A DNA stretch of 21,647 bases, from NCBI GenBank assembly GCA_045629945.1, contig JAZQSE010000020.1, forward strand, positions 1-21,647, given 5' to 3'. A program made the translations under genes and the position numbers. Positions 12,279 through 20,249 of the stretch are shown here, one piece after another; the first letter of the stretch is position 1, and the number at the start of each line of letters is the position of its first letter. Source of the DNA: UBA1765 sp045629945 (GTDB lineage Bacteria > Fibrobacterota > Fibrobacteria > Fibrobacterales > Fibrobacteraceae). The notes beneath the pieces were generated by a model. The model was not told the DNA's origin, searched no databases, and saw only the letters and a program-made list of their open reading frames with translations.

Positions 12279-13016
12279 ATGGCTGTTAAATTAGGTGTAA
12301 ATATCGATCATATCGCCACAATTCGCGAAGCTCGAAAAATCAGAGAACCAGACCCAGTCGCAGCGGCTGTTTTAGCAGAACTCGCTGGTTGCCACGGCAT
12401 TACCGCTCACTTAAGAGAAGACAGACGCCATATTCAAGATAGAGACATTCGTCTTTTACGCGGCATGGTAACCACACACCTCAATATGGAAATGGCTCCT
12501 TCGCCGGAAATGGTTCAATTTGCTTTGGATTTACACCCGGATATGGCAACACTCGTGCCTGAAAATCGTTTAGAAATCACTACAGAAGGTGGCTTAAATG
12601 TAGCAGCAAAAGCAGAAGAACTTTCTCAAGCTATTGCAAAATTAAAACAGAATGATATTTTAGTCAGCGTGTTTATTGACCCAGAATCAAGCCAAGTAAA
12701 AGCAGCAAAAAAAGTAGGCGCCGATTTTGTAGAATTTCATACTGGAAAATACAGTAATGCTTACGACATGGGAGATTCTCGTGAAGTAGAAAGCGAACTT
12801 TCTGCCATTCAAGATATGACGCTTCTTGCTCATAAATACGGCTTAAGAATCAATGCCGGGCATGGTTTAAATTACAGAAATGTTGGCCCTATTGCAGCGA
12901 TTCCTCACATTGAAGAATTAAACATCGGGCATAGCATTATTGGAAGAGCTGCTCTTGTTGGCATGGAACGCGCCGTAAAAGAAATGTTAGAAGCAATTCG
13001 TCGGGCAGACACTTAA
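12279..13016 (+). CDS. pdxJ: Pyridoxine 5'-phosphate synthase
   Basis: PdxJ condenses 1-deoxyxylulose 5-phosphate with 3-amino-2-oxopropyl phosphate to pyridoxine 5'-phosphate, the last ring-forming step of DXP-dependent vitamin B6 synthesis. The 245-residue product has LGVNIDHIATIREAR, EPDPVAAA, GITAHLREDRRHIQDRD, HLNMEMAP, LVPENR, TTEGGLNV, SVFIDP, FVEFHTGKY, INAGHGLNYRNV and ELNIGHSIIGRAAL, a full set for a normal enzyme. The AGGAG ribosome binding site overlaps the stop codon of the preceding gene, pointing to coupled translation. Confidence 0.97.
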   Translation: MAVKLGVNIDHIATIREARKIREPDPVAAAVLAELAGCHGITAHLREDRRHIQDRDIRLLRGMVTTHLNMEMAPSPEMVQFALDLHPDMATLVPENRLEITTEGGLNVAAKAEELSQAIAKLKQNDILVSVFIDPESSQVKAAKKVGADFVEFHTGKYSNAYDMGDSREVESELSAIQDMTLLAHKYGLRINAGHGLNYRNVGPIAAIPHIEELNIGHSIIGRAALVGMERAVKEMLEAIRRADT

Positions 13017-13025
13017 AAGAACTTT

Positions 13026-14516
13026 ATGCATTGCTACGCAGACAGAATTTGCTTACCGGAAGAAGCTGCAGAATGGATTCAAAATGGTGAAGTCGTTGGC
13101 GTTTCAGGATTCACTCTTTCTGGCTACCCCAAGCTTGTATCAAAAGCACTAGCAGAAAAAGCAGAACGCTTACACGCCCAAGGTAAACCATTCAGCATCA
13201 CTTTATTTTCCGGAGCCTCCACCGGAGATTCCTGCGATGGTATTCTTACAAAAGCGAACGCCATTTCCAAGCGTGCCCCATACCAATCAAACCCTGCTTT
13301 AAGAAAAGGAGCCAATGAAGGTTCCATTCAATATCTCGACGAGCATCTTGGTTTAATGGGGGTAAAGATTAGGGAAGGCGCTCTCCCTTCGCCCACAACT
13401 CTTATCATTGAAGCTTCGCATATTTCTCCAGAGGGGAAAATTTATCTTTCCACCTCCGGCGGGAATACTGTTGCATTTCTTGAAAAAGCCGAAAAAGTCA
13501 TCATCGAATTAAACACCCGTTATGGAGAAAAATTCATTGGTCTCCACGACACTTTTATTCCAGATTTAACGCCTGGGGCAGACCCGATTCCTATTCGTTA
13601 TCCAAAAGACCGGGCAGGAAACGATTACATACAAATTCCATCAGAAAAAATCAAAGCCATTGTACTTTCTGATGCTTATGATGAAGTGAAACCCTTCACA
13701 ACACCAGATTCCATCGCTACAACAATTGCCGAACAAATTCTTGATTTTATTTCTTACGAAATAAAAAAAGGAAAACTCCACGAGGGTTTAGCTTACCAAA
13801 GTGGCGTAGGAAATGTGGCAAATGCCGTACTCACCGCCATGGCAAACAACCCTTCTCAAGCGCCGGTTTCACTTTTCACAGAAGTCATTCAAGAAGCATG
13901 CCTTCCCTTATTAAAACAAGACAAACTTAAAATTGCTTCAGGAACTGCCCTCACCTTATCGCCTAAAGCACAAGATGAATTTATTCAAAATATTGACTCT
14001 TGGAAAAAGCATTTTGTTTTACGCCAACAAGAAGTTTCAAACAGCGCAGAGGTCATTCGGAGAGTAGGCGTTATTTCAATGAACACCGCTCTTGAATGTG
14101 ACATTTTCGGAAATGTAAACAGTTCTCATGTATGCGGCAGTGCTATCATGAACGGAATTGGCGGAGCCGCAGATTTCGCTCGTAATGCAAGACTTGGATT
14201 TTTTATGACACCTTCTGTCGCTAAAGACGGAGCGGTTTCTTCTATAGTTCCTTTAGTCAGCCATGTGGATCACACAGAACACGACACCATGATCTTTGTA
14301 ACCGAGCAGGGTTTAGCCGATTTACGCGGGCTTTCTGCAGAGCAAAAAGCAAAAGCCATTATTCAAAATTGCGCTCACCCAGATTATCGCGACGAACTAT
14401 TTGAAATCTTAGAACGAGGCTTAAAAACAGCTAAAGGCCGCCACATACCTATTGATTTGTCAAGTGCCTTTAAATTCCATCAAAGATTTTTAGAAACAGG
14501 CTCAATGAAAAATTAA
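13026..14516 (+). CDS. Acetyl-CoA hydrolase/transferase, likely succinyl-CoA:acetate CoA-transferase
   Basis: The enzyme should move CoA between succinyl-CoA and acetate or related acids. The 496-residue product has the class I CoA-transferase layout: VSGFTLSGYPK near the N terminus, a Gly-rich GASTGDSCDG (63-72), APYQSNPALRK, the GVGNVANAV motif (260-268), the segment FTEVIQEA with the probable catalytic Glu at 286, and the C-terminal GNVNSSHVCGSAIMNGIGGA. Length and motifs fit the AarC/Cat1 group rather than the CitF or propionate CoA-transferase groups. In a succinate- and acetate-forming bacterium it would recycle CoA between succinate and acetate steps. It follows pdxJ by 9 nt and ends one base before the convergent MBL gene. 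Which acids it uses cannot be read from the sequence. Confidence 0.9.
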   Translation: MHCYADRICLPEEAAEWIQNGEVVGVSGFTLSGYPKLVSKALAEKAERLHAQGKPFSITLFSGASTGDSCDGILTKANAISKRAPYQSNPALRKGANEGSIQYLDEHLGLMGVKIREGALPSPTTLIIEASHISPEGKIYLSTSGGNTVAFLEKAEKVIIELNTRYGEKFIGLHDTFIPDLTPGADPIPIRYPKDRAGNDYIQIPSEKIKAIVLSDAYDEVKPFTTPDSIATTIAEQILDFISYEIKKGKLHEGLAYQSGVGNVANAVLTAMANNPSQAPVSLFTEVIQEACLPLLKQDKLKIASGTALTLSPKAQDEFIQNIDSWKKHFVLRQQEVSNSAEVIRRVGVISMNTALECDIFGNVNSSHVCGSAIMNGIGGAADFARNARLGFFMTPSVAKDGAVSSIVPLVSHVDHTEHDTMIFVTEQGLADLRGLSAEQKAKAIIQNCAHPDYRDELFEILERGLKTAKGRHIPIDLSSAFKFHQRFLETGSMKN

Positions 14517-15152
14517 TCACCACAGAGAATAATTTTTCTTTTCTGCTCCAATAGTCGTTTTTGGCCCATGCCCACAAAAAACAGTTGTATTAGTTGGCAA
14601 TAAAAAAAGTTTATTTCGAATGGTGTTATCTAAAATTTCGTAACTACCGCCAGGCAAATCCGTTCGCCCAACGCCTTGATAGAATAAGACATCTCCACTA
14701 AATAAAATTCCATTTTCCGCATTGTAAAAAGAAAGACTTCCAGGAGAATGCCCCGGAGTTTCAAGCACTTTCAATTCTGTATTTCCAAAAGAAACTACAT
14801 CGTTTTCTTTCAAGAAATTTTCTGGCAAATTAAAACTTCCGGAATAAGGCAATCCAAACATTCTCGCCTGTTCTGCAAGAGTTTTGCCCAAAAATAAATC
14901 AGCCTCACCCACTTTGGCTTTTAAATCCCACGCCTTTTCAACAAAAGAATTTCCCCAACAATGATCCAAATGCAAATGCGTATTCAACAAAGCCACGGGT
15001 TTTAAATGTTCACTTTGAATAAACTGTTTAACCATTTGAAATTCAGCATCATTAAAAAATCCCGGATCTACAAAAACAGCCTCGCCAGTTTCATCGTAAA
15101 GCAAATACGTGTTTACCCGAAAAGGATTGCAAACAAAAATTTTAATTTTCAT
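14517..15152 (-). CDS. MBL-fold hydrolase, glyoxalase II-like
   Basis: The 211-residue protein has the metallo-beta-lactamase motif NTHLHLDH (residues 57-64), then TPGHSPGSLSFYN, LFSGDVLFYQGVGRTDLPGG and, near the end, CGHGPKTTIGAEK, giving the full set of zinc ligands. The arrangement VNTYLLYDETGEAVFVDPG at the N terminus is that of YcbL-type and glyoxalase II-like hydrolases, which cut thioesters. It is shorter than classical glyoxalase II and lacks its C-terminal domain. It is convergent with the CoA-transferase gene. Substrate unknown. Confidence 0.9.
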   Translation of the reverse strand: MKIKIFVCNPFRVNTYLLYDETGEAVFVDPGFFNDAEFQMVKQFIQSEHLKPVALLNTHLHLDHCWGNSFVEKAWDLKAKVGEADLFLGKTLAEQARMFGLPYSGSFNLPENFLKENDVVSFGNTELKVLETPGHSPGSLSFYNAENGILFSGDVLFYQGVGRTDLPGGSYEILDNTIRNKLFLLPTNTTVFCGHGPKTTIGAEKKNYSLW

Positions 15153-15179
15153 TTTTTCAAAATAATAAAATTTTGAAAA

Positions 15180-15347
15180 GATGAAAAACCTTCACTAGCT
15201 TTCAAAGAGCGTCTAGAAACAGTTGAAATCCTTTTTGATTTAAACGGCAAAGTTCTTTTTGAAGGCAACATTACAAAAGGATTTTTAAACACAAAAACTC
15301 TCCCCGTTATTTTAAAAATCCAAAATCAAATTTTACTCGTAAAGTAA
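15180..15347 (+). pseudogene. C-terminal remnant of a secreted-protein gene
   Basis: A frame without start codon, closed upstream by an in-frame TGA, encodes 55 residues ending FDLNGKVLFEGNI...LPVILKIQNQILLVK. It is clearly related to the last part of the gene at 15737-16507 (FDLNGKLLLEGTI...FPAILKIQNRTLLVK). The N-terminal part is missing. It is a broken paralog. The intergenic stretch 15348-15443 holds nothing I can identify. Confidence 0.8.
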
Positions 15348-15443
15348 ATGAATTTAAACTCATTAGTTACAAAAAAACAATTTATTCTGACCTGACTTTG
15401 ATTTGTGCCCCAAAGTTCTGTAAGTTTTTGTTAGTTTTTAATT

Positions 15444-15734
15444 ATGAGATGTATGAATGGTTCTACTATTTGGCGTTCAAAAACTTTAAATGATAATTTA
15501 GAATTAGTAGCTAAAGGTTTTAAAATTATTCAACATAGTTCTGAAACTATGATAGTTGAGGGTGAGTGGGCTGGGAGCATATTCGCACCAAATGCTGATT
15601 TAATTCTTGGACAATCTAGTAAAACCTTATATGGACAATTTATTGGGAATAACGTAACAGTTCACCAATATGCAACCATGTATGGTGTTGCATTTGAACC
15701 TATTAAAACTTATCTCGTTCACAAAGGATTTTAA
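15444..15734 (+). CDS. Small protein or C-terminal remnant of a secreted beta-rich protein
   Basis: The frame encodes 96 residues but has no ribosome binding site and no signal peptide, and an in-frame stop lies 9 bases before the ATG. The middle GSIFAPNADLILGQSSKTLY followed by GQFIGNNVTVHQYATMYGVAFEP is a beta-helix-like turn pattern that I would expect near the C terminus of a larger surface protein. The sequence therefore looks like the surviving C-terminal part of a longer gene, although it may still be expressed. It ends 2 bases before the next gene. A similar VHQ-containing C terminus occurs near the right edge of the window (21385-21508). Confidence 0.45.
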   Translation: MRCMNGSTIWRSKTLNDNLELVAKGFKIIQHSSETMIVEGEWAGSIFAPNADLILGQSSKTLYGQFIGNNVTVHQYATMYGVAFEPIKTYLVHKGF

Positions 15735-15736
15735 TT

Positions 15737-16507
15737 ATGAAAATGATATTGATATTACTTTTAGGGATATGGATTCAAGTTTTCTCCTATACTTACTTTC
15801 CTAGCACAACATTTTATTATGACATAAAAATCAATTCAGATAAATTAACAATCATTTGTGATTCTGTTGTTTCTCAAAAAAATAACGTATCGTTTTGCGA
15901 TGAAACAGGCTTTGAATACGCAACTTCTATTGACAAAACAATAAGTTTTATTCTAGATACTGGAAACGAGATTTTTTATTTATACAGAAATACACAACAG
16001 TGCCAAGGTGATCTCGGAAATGGGTTTACAACTATTGGAAAACCAGGCACCCACCATTTTAGCGAAGCCTTAAATGCAGAATTTCTATGGTTACATGACT
16101 TAGGTCTTTTTGAAATATCCAAGGATTCTCTCATTACCTATATTGACAATGCCATAACTTGTATGAAAGAGAAATATACGGCTTGTGCAGATGATATTGA
16201 TTTAAGTGAATACTATGATGGATTATGTAATTCATCAGGCACACAATTTTCCCATCACGGCTGTTGTTCTCTTGTTGATACAACAACGACTTCATTTTCA
16301 AAAGCCTTTTTACAACCTGATATTCTGGCTTTTAAAATCAGCGAAAACTACCTTTTCATTCAAGGGAGCAAACCTGGAAGTGCCTATTCACTTTTTGATT
16401 TAAACGGAAAACTTCTCTTGGAGGGAACTATTTTACATAGCATAATAAAAGTTCCTACGTTCCCCGCTATTTTAAAAATCCAAAACCGAACTTTACTCGT
16501 GAAGTAA
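15737..16507 (+). CDS. Secreted protein with possible C-terminal sorting-type domain
   Basis: The 256-residue protein has a signal peptide (MKMILILLLGIWIQVFSYTY, cleavage probably near residue 18) and ten cysteines spread through residues 40-180, including a neighbouring pair CC at about 176, which suggests disulfides outside the cytoplasm. The last 60 residues run YSLFDLNGKLLLEGTI to ILKIQNRTLLVK, the layout of a short beta-sandwich C-terminal domain like those on type IX-secreted proteins. Export by such a system is inference. The central part (CADDIDLSEYYDGLCN) is not recognised. The same tail is present in the broken copy at 15180-15347, so the locus has duplicated. Confidence 0.7.
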   Translation: MKMILILLLGIWIQVFSYTYFPSTTFYYDIKINSDKLTIICDSVVSQKNNVSFCDETGFEYATSIDKTISFILDTGNEIFYLYRNTQQCQGDLGNGFTTIGKPGTHHFSEALNAEFLWLHDLGLFEISKDSLITYIDNAITCMKEKYTACADDIDLSEYYDGLCNSSGTQFSHHGCCSLVDTTTTSFSKAFLQPDILAFKISENYLFIQGSKPGSAYSLFDLNGKLLLEGTILHSIIKVPTFPAILKIQNRTLLVK

Positions 16508-16518
16508 AGCCACAAAGG

Positions 16519-18351
16519 TTACTCTTCTTCTACGATTTTCTGAACCGCTGCACGAATTTTTTGGCTACGGACTTTACCGAGAAGTTGTTCTAAATCTTCT
16601 AACGGAGCGCTTAAGAAATTTTCTGCCGAACGGTATTTAGAAAGGATTTTAATTCTCGTTTCCCGCCCAACACCTTCTACATCTAACCATTTCACTTCTA
16701 AAGAAGATTTTCTTTTGGAGCGTTGGTAAGTAATGGCAAAACGGTGGGCCTCATCGCGAGCATTTTGCAAAAGTTTTAGTGCCGGGTTTGTGCGTTTTAA
16801 AATAACGGAAGGTTTATCTCCTGGAAATACAATTTCTTCAAGTCTTTTGGCAAGCCCAATCAAAGGTAAATGTTCATAACCTAGTTCTTTTAAAATGGAG
16901 TAAGTCGCTTCTACCTGACCTTTACCGCCATCGCACACCCATAAATCAGGAAGTTCCAACCCCTCTTCTTCTAAACGCCGTAACCGCCGTTCCATTACTT
17001 CTTTCATGCTCTTAAAATCATCAACTCCTTCAACCGTTTTAATAATGAATTTTCTGTAATTCTTTTTATCTGGCCTTCCATTTTTAAAAGTCACAACACT
17101 TGCAACGGTATTACTGCCAGAAAGGTGAGAAATATCAGCACATTCAATTCTAAAAGGTGCTTTTGAAAGACCTAAAACTTTTTGTAATTCAAAAACGCCT
17201 TGTTCTACATCATCATATTTTTTGGATTCCGAAGCCATTTCAACCAAAAGCATTTCGGCATTTGCGATAGCTAATTTTAAAAAGCCCAATTTCTCGCCAC
17301 GTTGTGGTACAAACAAATTCACTTTCCGCCCGGCACGTTCAGAAAACATTTCTTCTAACAAAGTCCCTGATTCGCCCAAATCTCGTTCTAAAGCTATTTC
17401 TGGCGGAATTTCATCTTGATACCAAACAGGCAACATTTGTCTGCAAATTTCTGCTTCATCATCTTCTAAATTACATTCCAACCGAAAATGCCTGCGACCA
17501 TAAAAAACACCAGCTCTATATTCAAGAATCACAGCCACAGCTGTTTTTTCATGGCGTCTTACCGCCAAAACATCCATTTTCAAAGATAGGTCTGCACTGT
17601 CTGCTTTTTGTTTTTCAGCCGTTGATTTTAAAGCAAAAATAATATCCCGTTTTTTGGCTGCCGTTTCAAAATCAAATTTTTCGCTAGCTTCCTGCATTTC
17701 TTGTTCGTATTTTGCAATTAAATCATCGCGTTTCCCGGAAAGCAATAACACAGCTTTTTGCATATTTTCTTTGTATTCAATCCCATTGCACAAATCAGCA
17801 CAGGGACCAAGACAACGCCCGATATGGTAATTCAAACAGAGCTTTCCTTTATTGGTTAATGGTAGCTTCAAAGAACATTCACGAATTTTAAACAACCTTG
17901 CTGATAAATCCACCAAATGCCGAATAACCCGCGTTCCCATATAAGGTCCAAAATACAAAGCCCCATCATTTTTTACAGAACGCGTAATTTCTAAACGAGG
18001 AAACGTCTCGCGCATATCCACTCTTATGTAAGGGAAATGCTTGTCATCTTTTAAACGCACATTGTAAATCGGTGTGTGTTTACGAACTAGATTCGCTTCA
18101 AGAATCAAGGCTTCTTGTTCTGATTCCGTAATTATCCACTCAATATCGTGAATATGAGGCAACATAAGCGATGCGGCCCGGTGCCCTGCATGATCTCTAC
18201 CGTCAAAATAACTGCGAACCCGATTTTTCAAAACTTTTGCTTTGCCGATATAAATAATTTTCCCTCTGGAATTTTTCATCAAATAAACTCCAGGCAGCAA
18301 AGGCAATTCCGAAAGGCGTTGAAAAATATGTTCTGAGACCAAGTTTTCCAT
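16519..18351 (-). CDS. uvrC: UvrABC excinuclease subunit C
   Basis: UvrC makes both incisions in nucleotide excision repair. The 610-residue protein shows the N-terminal GIY-YIG nuclease LPLLPGVYLMKNSRGKIIYI to IGKAKVLKNRVRSYF, the cysteine cluster CLNYHIGRCLGPCADLC near 170, a UVR UvrB-binding segment (about 205-240), the RNase H-like endonuclease domain with CADISHLSG and VTFKNGRPDKKNYRKF, and a C-terminal helix-hairpin-helix (DVEGVGRETRIKILSKY). Length is normal. The start has no clear ribosome binding site. It is monocistronic in this window and convergent with the secreted-protein gene. Confidence 0.97.
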   Translation of the reverse strand: MENLVSEHIFQRLSELPLLPGVYLMKNSRGKIIYIGKAKVLKNRVRSYFDGRDHAGHRAASLMLPHIHDIEWIITESEQEALILEANLVRKHTPIYNVRLKDDKHFPYIRVDMRETFPRLEITRSVKNDGALYFGPYMGTRVIRHLVDLSARLFKIRECSLKLPLTNKGKLCLNYHIGRCLGPCADLCNGIEYKENMQKAVLLLSGKRDDLIAKYEQEMQEASEKFDFETAAKKRDIIFALKSTAEKQKADSADLSLKMDVLAVRRHEKTAVAVILEYRAGVFYGRRHFRLECNLEDDEAEICRQMLPVWYQDEIPPEIALERDLGESGTLLEEMFSERAGRKVNLFVPQRGEKLGFLKLAIANAEMLLVEMASESKKYDDVEQGVFELQKVLGLSKAPFRIECADISHLSGSNTVASVVTFKNGRPDKKNYRKFIIKTVEGVDDFKSMKEVMERRLRRLEEEGLELPDLWVCDGGKGQVEATYSILKELGYEHLPLIGLAKRLEEIVFPGDKPSVILKRTNPALKLLQNARDEAHRFAITYQRSKRKSSLEVKWLDVEGVGRETRIKILSKYRSAENFLSAPLEDLEQLLGKVRSQKIRAAVQKIVEEE

Positions 18352-18381
18352 TGAAAAGAATGTAAAAAATATTATTTAATC

Positions 18382-18410
18382 TTGTATCTATTTATACACA
18401 ATTTTATTAG
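18382..18410 (+). promoter_or_regulatory. Promoter for the coiled-coil/zapA pair
   Basis: TTGTAT (18382-18387), a 17-bp spacer and TATTAG (18405-18410) fit a sigma-70-type promoter about 40 bases before the start codon of the coiled-coil gene. Confidence 0.55.
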
Positions 18411-18449
18411 ATTAGTGAAAAGATATTTTTCGCATTTCAAGGAGCAGCC

Positions 18450-19676
18450 ATGAATTTGGAACAAATCCAATCGTTGAGTCAAAAAATCGAACGAATTTTG
18501 GAATCTTCTCGCGTTTTAAAGGCCGAGAACTATCGTCTCAACGAAAAAAACACCAATCTTCAACAAAAGCTCAGTGAAATTCAGATTCAAGTTGATAATA
18601 CGAACGAACTTTTAAAAAGAAAAGAAGAAGAACGTTTTGTTTTAGAAGAACGTTTTGACGAAATCTCTCTAGCGTTAGACGAAAGTAAAAATCTTCTTGA
18701 AGTAAAAGACGCTTCTCTTATCGAAAAACTTTCTACTATTGAACTTCTTTCTTCTGAAAAAGAATCTCTTGAAAAAGAACTTCAAGAGGCCGTTCAAACA
18801 AAGGATTCTCTTCAACAAAATTTAAACGGAAAACTTTCTGAAATTACTCTTCTCAAGCAAGACATAGAAACCAACCAACAAGAAATTGCTCGTTTAAACC
18901 AAGAATTAGATACCTCTTTAAATTCACTTTCTGAAAAAAATCAGGAAATCCAAAATATTCAAGAAAAACTCCAACAGGCTGAATCCGAAGCGCATTTTCA
19001 AAAAGATGAATTGTTCTCTAAAGAAGAACTCATTCAAAAATTACAAGAAGAAAACGAAAATCTCCGAAACGACAATGAATCGTTAAATGAAACCTTGCAA
19101 GAAGTTCAGCAAAAATTTGAAGATTTAAACAGCATGCTTCAAAACACGCTCGATTTAGAAATCACTGAACCAGAAAATTTTGCGGAACAAGAAACTCCAA
19201 AGAATATTATTGTAAACGAAACAGAAACTGAAGAAAATATTTCTGAAATTTCAGAAGAACCTGTAAATGCTAGGGTTGTTCTAGAAGAAGTTGAATCACT
19301 GACTGATACAATTTCTGAATCTGCTGGCGAACAAGAAGAAATGATTGAGTCCGCAGCCCGCGAAGAATTTTTCTTAGAAACAGAACCAGTTCCAGAAGAA
19401 TCTTTTTCACAGATAGAAGAATCAAGTGATTTGCCTGAAGTTCAAACAAAACCCGTTGTTGAAGAAATTTCTATTTCAAAAGAAATTGCTGAAGAATACC
19501 AATCAGAAGCATTAGAATTAGATTTTTCTGAACCCATGCAAGAACCTGCTGAAGAAAAACAAGAAATTAAACAAGAACCAGAAAAAATTACTGAAAAGCC
19601 TAACAACGAAAACAGCAATTATTTCCGTTTAAAATGGATGATGTCCAATGATCCGTTTGGCGTAGGGAGCAAGTAA
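18450..19676 (+). CDS. Long coiled-coil protein with acidic tail, translationally coupled to zapA
   Basis: The 408-residue protein has an AAGGAG ribosome binding site 5 bases before its ATG. Residues 1-230 form a nearly unbroken coiled coil of Leu/Ile heptads rich in Glu, Lys and Gln. Residues 245-385 are a disordered acidic stretch rich in Glu, Pro, Ser and Thr. The last 20 residues (SNYFRLKWMMSNDPFGVGSK) are different: basic, aromatic and compact, which suggests a short docking peptide. There is no membrane segment. Its stop overlaps the zapA start by one base (TAATG). ZapA works with the coiled-coil protein ZapB at the division ring in some bacteria; this protein is far longer but could be a functional counterpart. 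That role is inference from the coupling. Confidence 0.75.
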   Translation: MNLEQIQSLSQKIERILESSRVLKAENYRLNEKNTNLQQKLSEIQIQVDNTNELLKRKEEERFVLEERFDEISLALDESKNLLEVKDASLIEKLSTIELLSSEKESLEKELQEAVQTKDSLQQNLNGKLSEITLLKQDIETNQQEIARLNQELDTSLNSLSEKNQEIQNIQEKLQQAESEAHFQKDELFSKEELIQKLQEENENLRNDNESLNETLQEVQQKFEDLNSMLQNTLDLEITEPENFAEQETPKNIIVNETETEENISEISEEPVNARVVLEEVESLTDTISESAGEQEEMIESAAREEFFLETEPVPEESFSQIEESSDLPEVQTKPVVEEISISKEIAEEYQSEALELDFSEPMQEPAEEKQEIKQEPEKITEKPNNENSNYFRLKWMMSNDPFGVGSK

Positions 19677-20005
19677 TGGAAAAAAAAACGACATCTCTTC
19701 GCCCTGCAAAAATCGTTCTTGCACAAGAAAGGTTAAATATTCAAACAGACCTTTCTGAACAAGAACTTGATACCGTTGTTGAATTTTTATCAAAAAAGAT
19801 TGACAAATATATTGGCGAACATACAAACGAAACAAAAAAACGTTTGCTTTTGATGGCTTTGGAAATTTCTGCTGAATACTTTGATGTCCGCCGAAAATAC
19901 CAACATCTTGAAGAAAATTCAAAAGTTGCCGATAAAGAGATTTCTATGCTCAACGAACTTTTGAATAACGAAATAGAAAAGTCTGTTGAGAATACAGCTC
20001 TTTAA
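19676..20005 (+). CDS. zapA: Cell division protein ZapA-like
   Basis: The 109-residue protein fits ZapA, which binds FtsZ and bundles its filaments at the division site. It has an N-terminal beta part (SLRPAKIVLAQERLNIQTDL), a helix EQELDTVVEFLSKKIDKYI, and RLLLMALEISAEYFDVRRKY in the place where ZapA proteins have their A-L-N/E-I-A helix, followed by a C-terminal coiled coil. Sequence identity to known ZapA is low, so the call rests on the layout, length and the coiled-coil partner gene upstream. The start codon overlaps the upstream stop. A promoter and a structured RNA follow directly, and in many bacteria zapA is followed by the 6S RNA gene, which supports the call. Confidence 0.75.
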   Translation: MEKKTTSLRPAKIVLAQERLNIQTDLSEQELDTVVEFLSKKIDKYIGEHTNETKKRLLLMALEISAEYFDVRRKYQHLEENSKVADKEISMLNELLNNEIEKSVENTAL

Positions 20006-20022
20006 TTTTTTTGAAAAACTTC

Positions 20023-20051
20023 TTGTTTCTGTAACTTTAGGATTTTATATT
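20023..20051 (+). promoter_or_regulatory. Promoter of the structured RNA after zapA
   Basis: TTGTTT (20023-20028), a 17-bp spacer and TATATT (20046-20051) form a good sigma-70-type promoter. Transcription would start near 20056-20059, exactly where the closing stem of the RNA begins. Confidence 0.7.
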
Positions 20052-20055
20052 ATAA

Positions 20056-20240
20056 GAAACATCCTGGCGACGCATGCCCGATCTAACAGGATAATAAAAG
20101 CTCGTTACTCTCGGAAATCCGTTTATACGTGCCTGACACGAAAAACAGAATCTCGAGGAACTGCTATCTTTTCATCGAAAGTAGCTTCGAGCATTTACCG
20201 CTTGGGATGTTTCCTCCGCTCTTTCAGCGGAGTTTTTTTT
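20056..20240 (+). ncRNA. ssrS: Structured RNA, 6S RNA candidate
   Basis: Between zapA and mqnC lies a 245-base gap without a credible gene. It contains a promoter, an RNA of about 180 nt and an intrinsic terminator. The 5' end (20056-20064) pairs perfectly over 9 bp with 20205-20213, closing the whole molecule. Inside, GCTCG (20100-20104) pairs with CGAGC (20188-20192), leaving a large internal bubble between the two stems, and smaller hairpins lie at 20128-20140 and 20163-20185. A long closing stem, a central bubble and an inner arm are the architecture of 6S RNA, which binds RNA polymerase by mimicking an open promoter. The position right after zapA matches many bacteria. Against it: I cannot match primary-sequence signatures, and a leader of mqnC is an alternative. 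The symbol is provisional. Confidence 0.6.
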
Positions 20241-20241
20241 T
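20214..20241 (+). terminator. Intrinsic terminator between the structured RNA and mqnC
   Basis: A perfect 7-bp stem (20214-20220 with 20226-20232) and a CTTTC loop are followed by nine T. The T run ends one base before the GAGGA ribosome binding site of mqnC, so read-through would transcribe mqnC directly. The stem does not overlap the closing stem of the RNA, which argues against a classical switch. Confidence 0.9.
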
Positions 20242-20249
20242 GAGGATTT

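Noticed and set aside
16206..16403. Second plus-strand frame within the secreted-protein gene
   Set aside because: It is a shadow in another phase, with no ribosome binding site.
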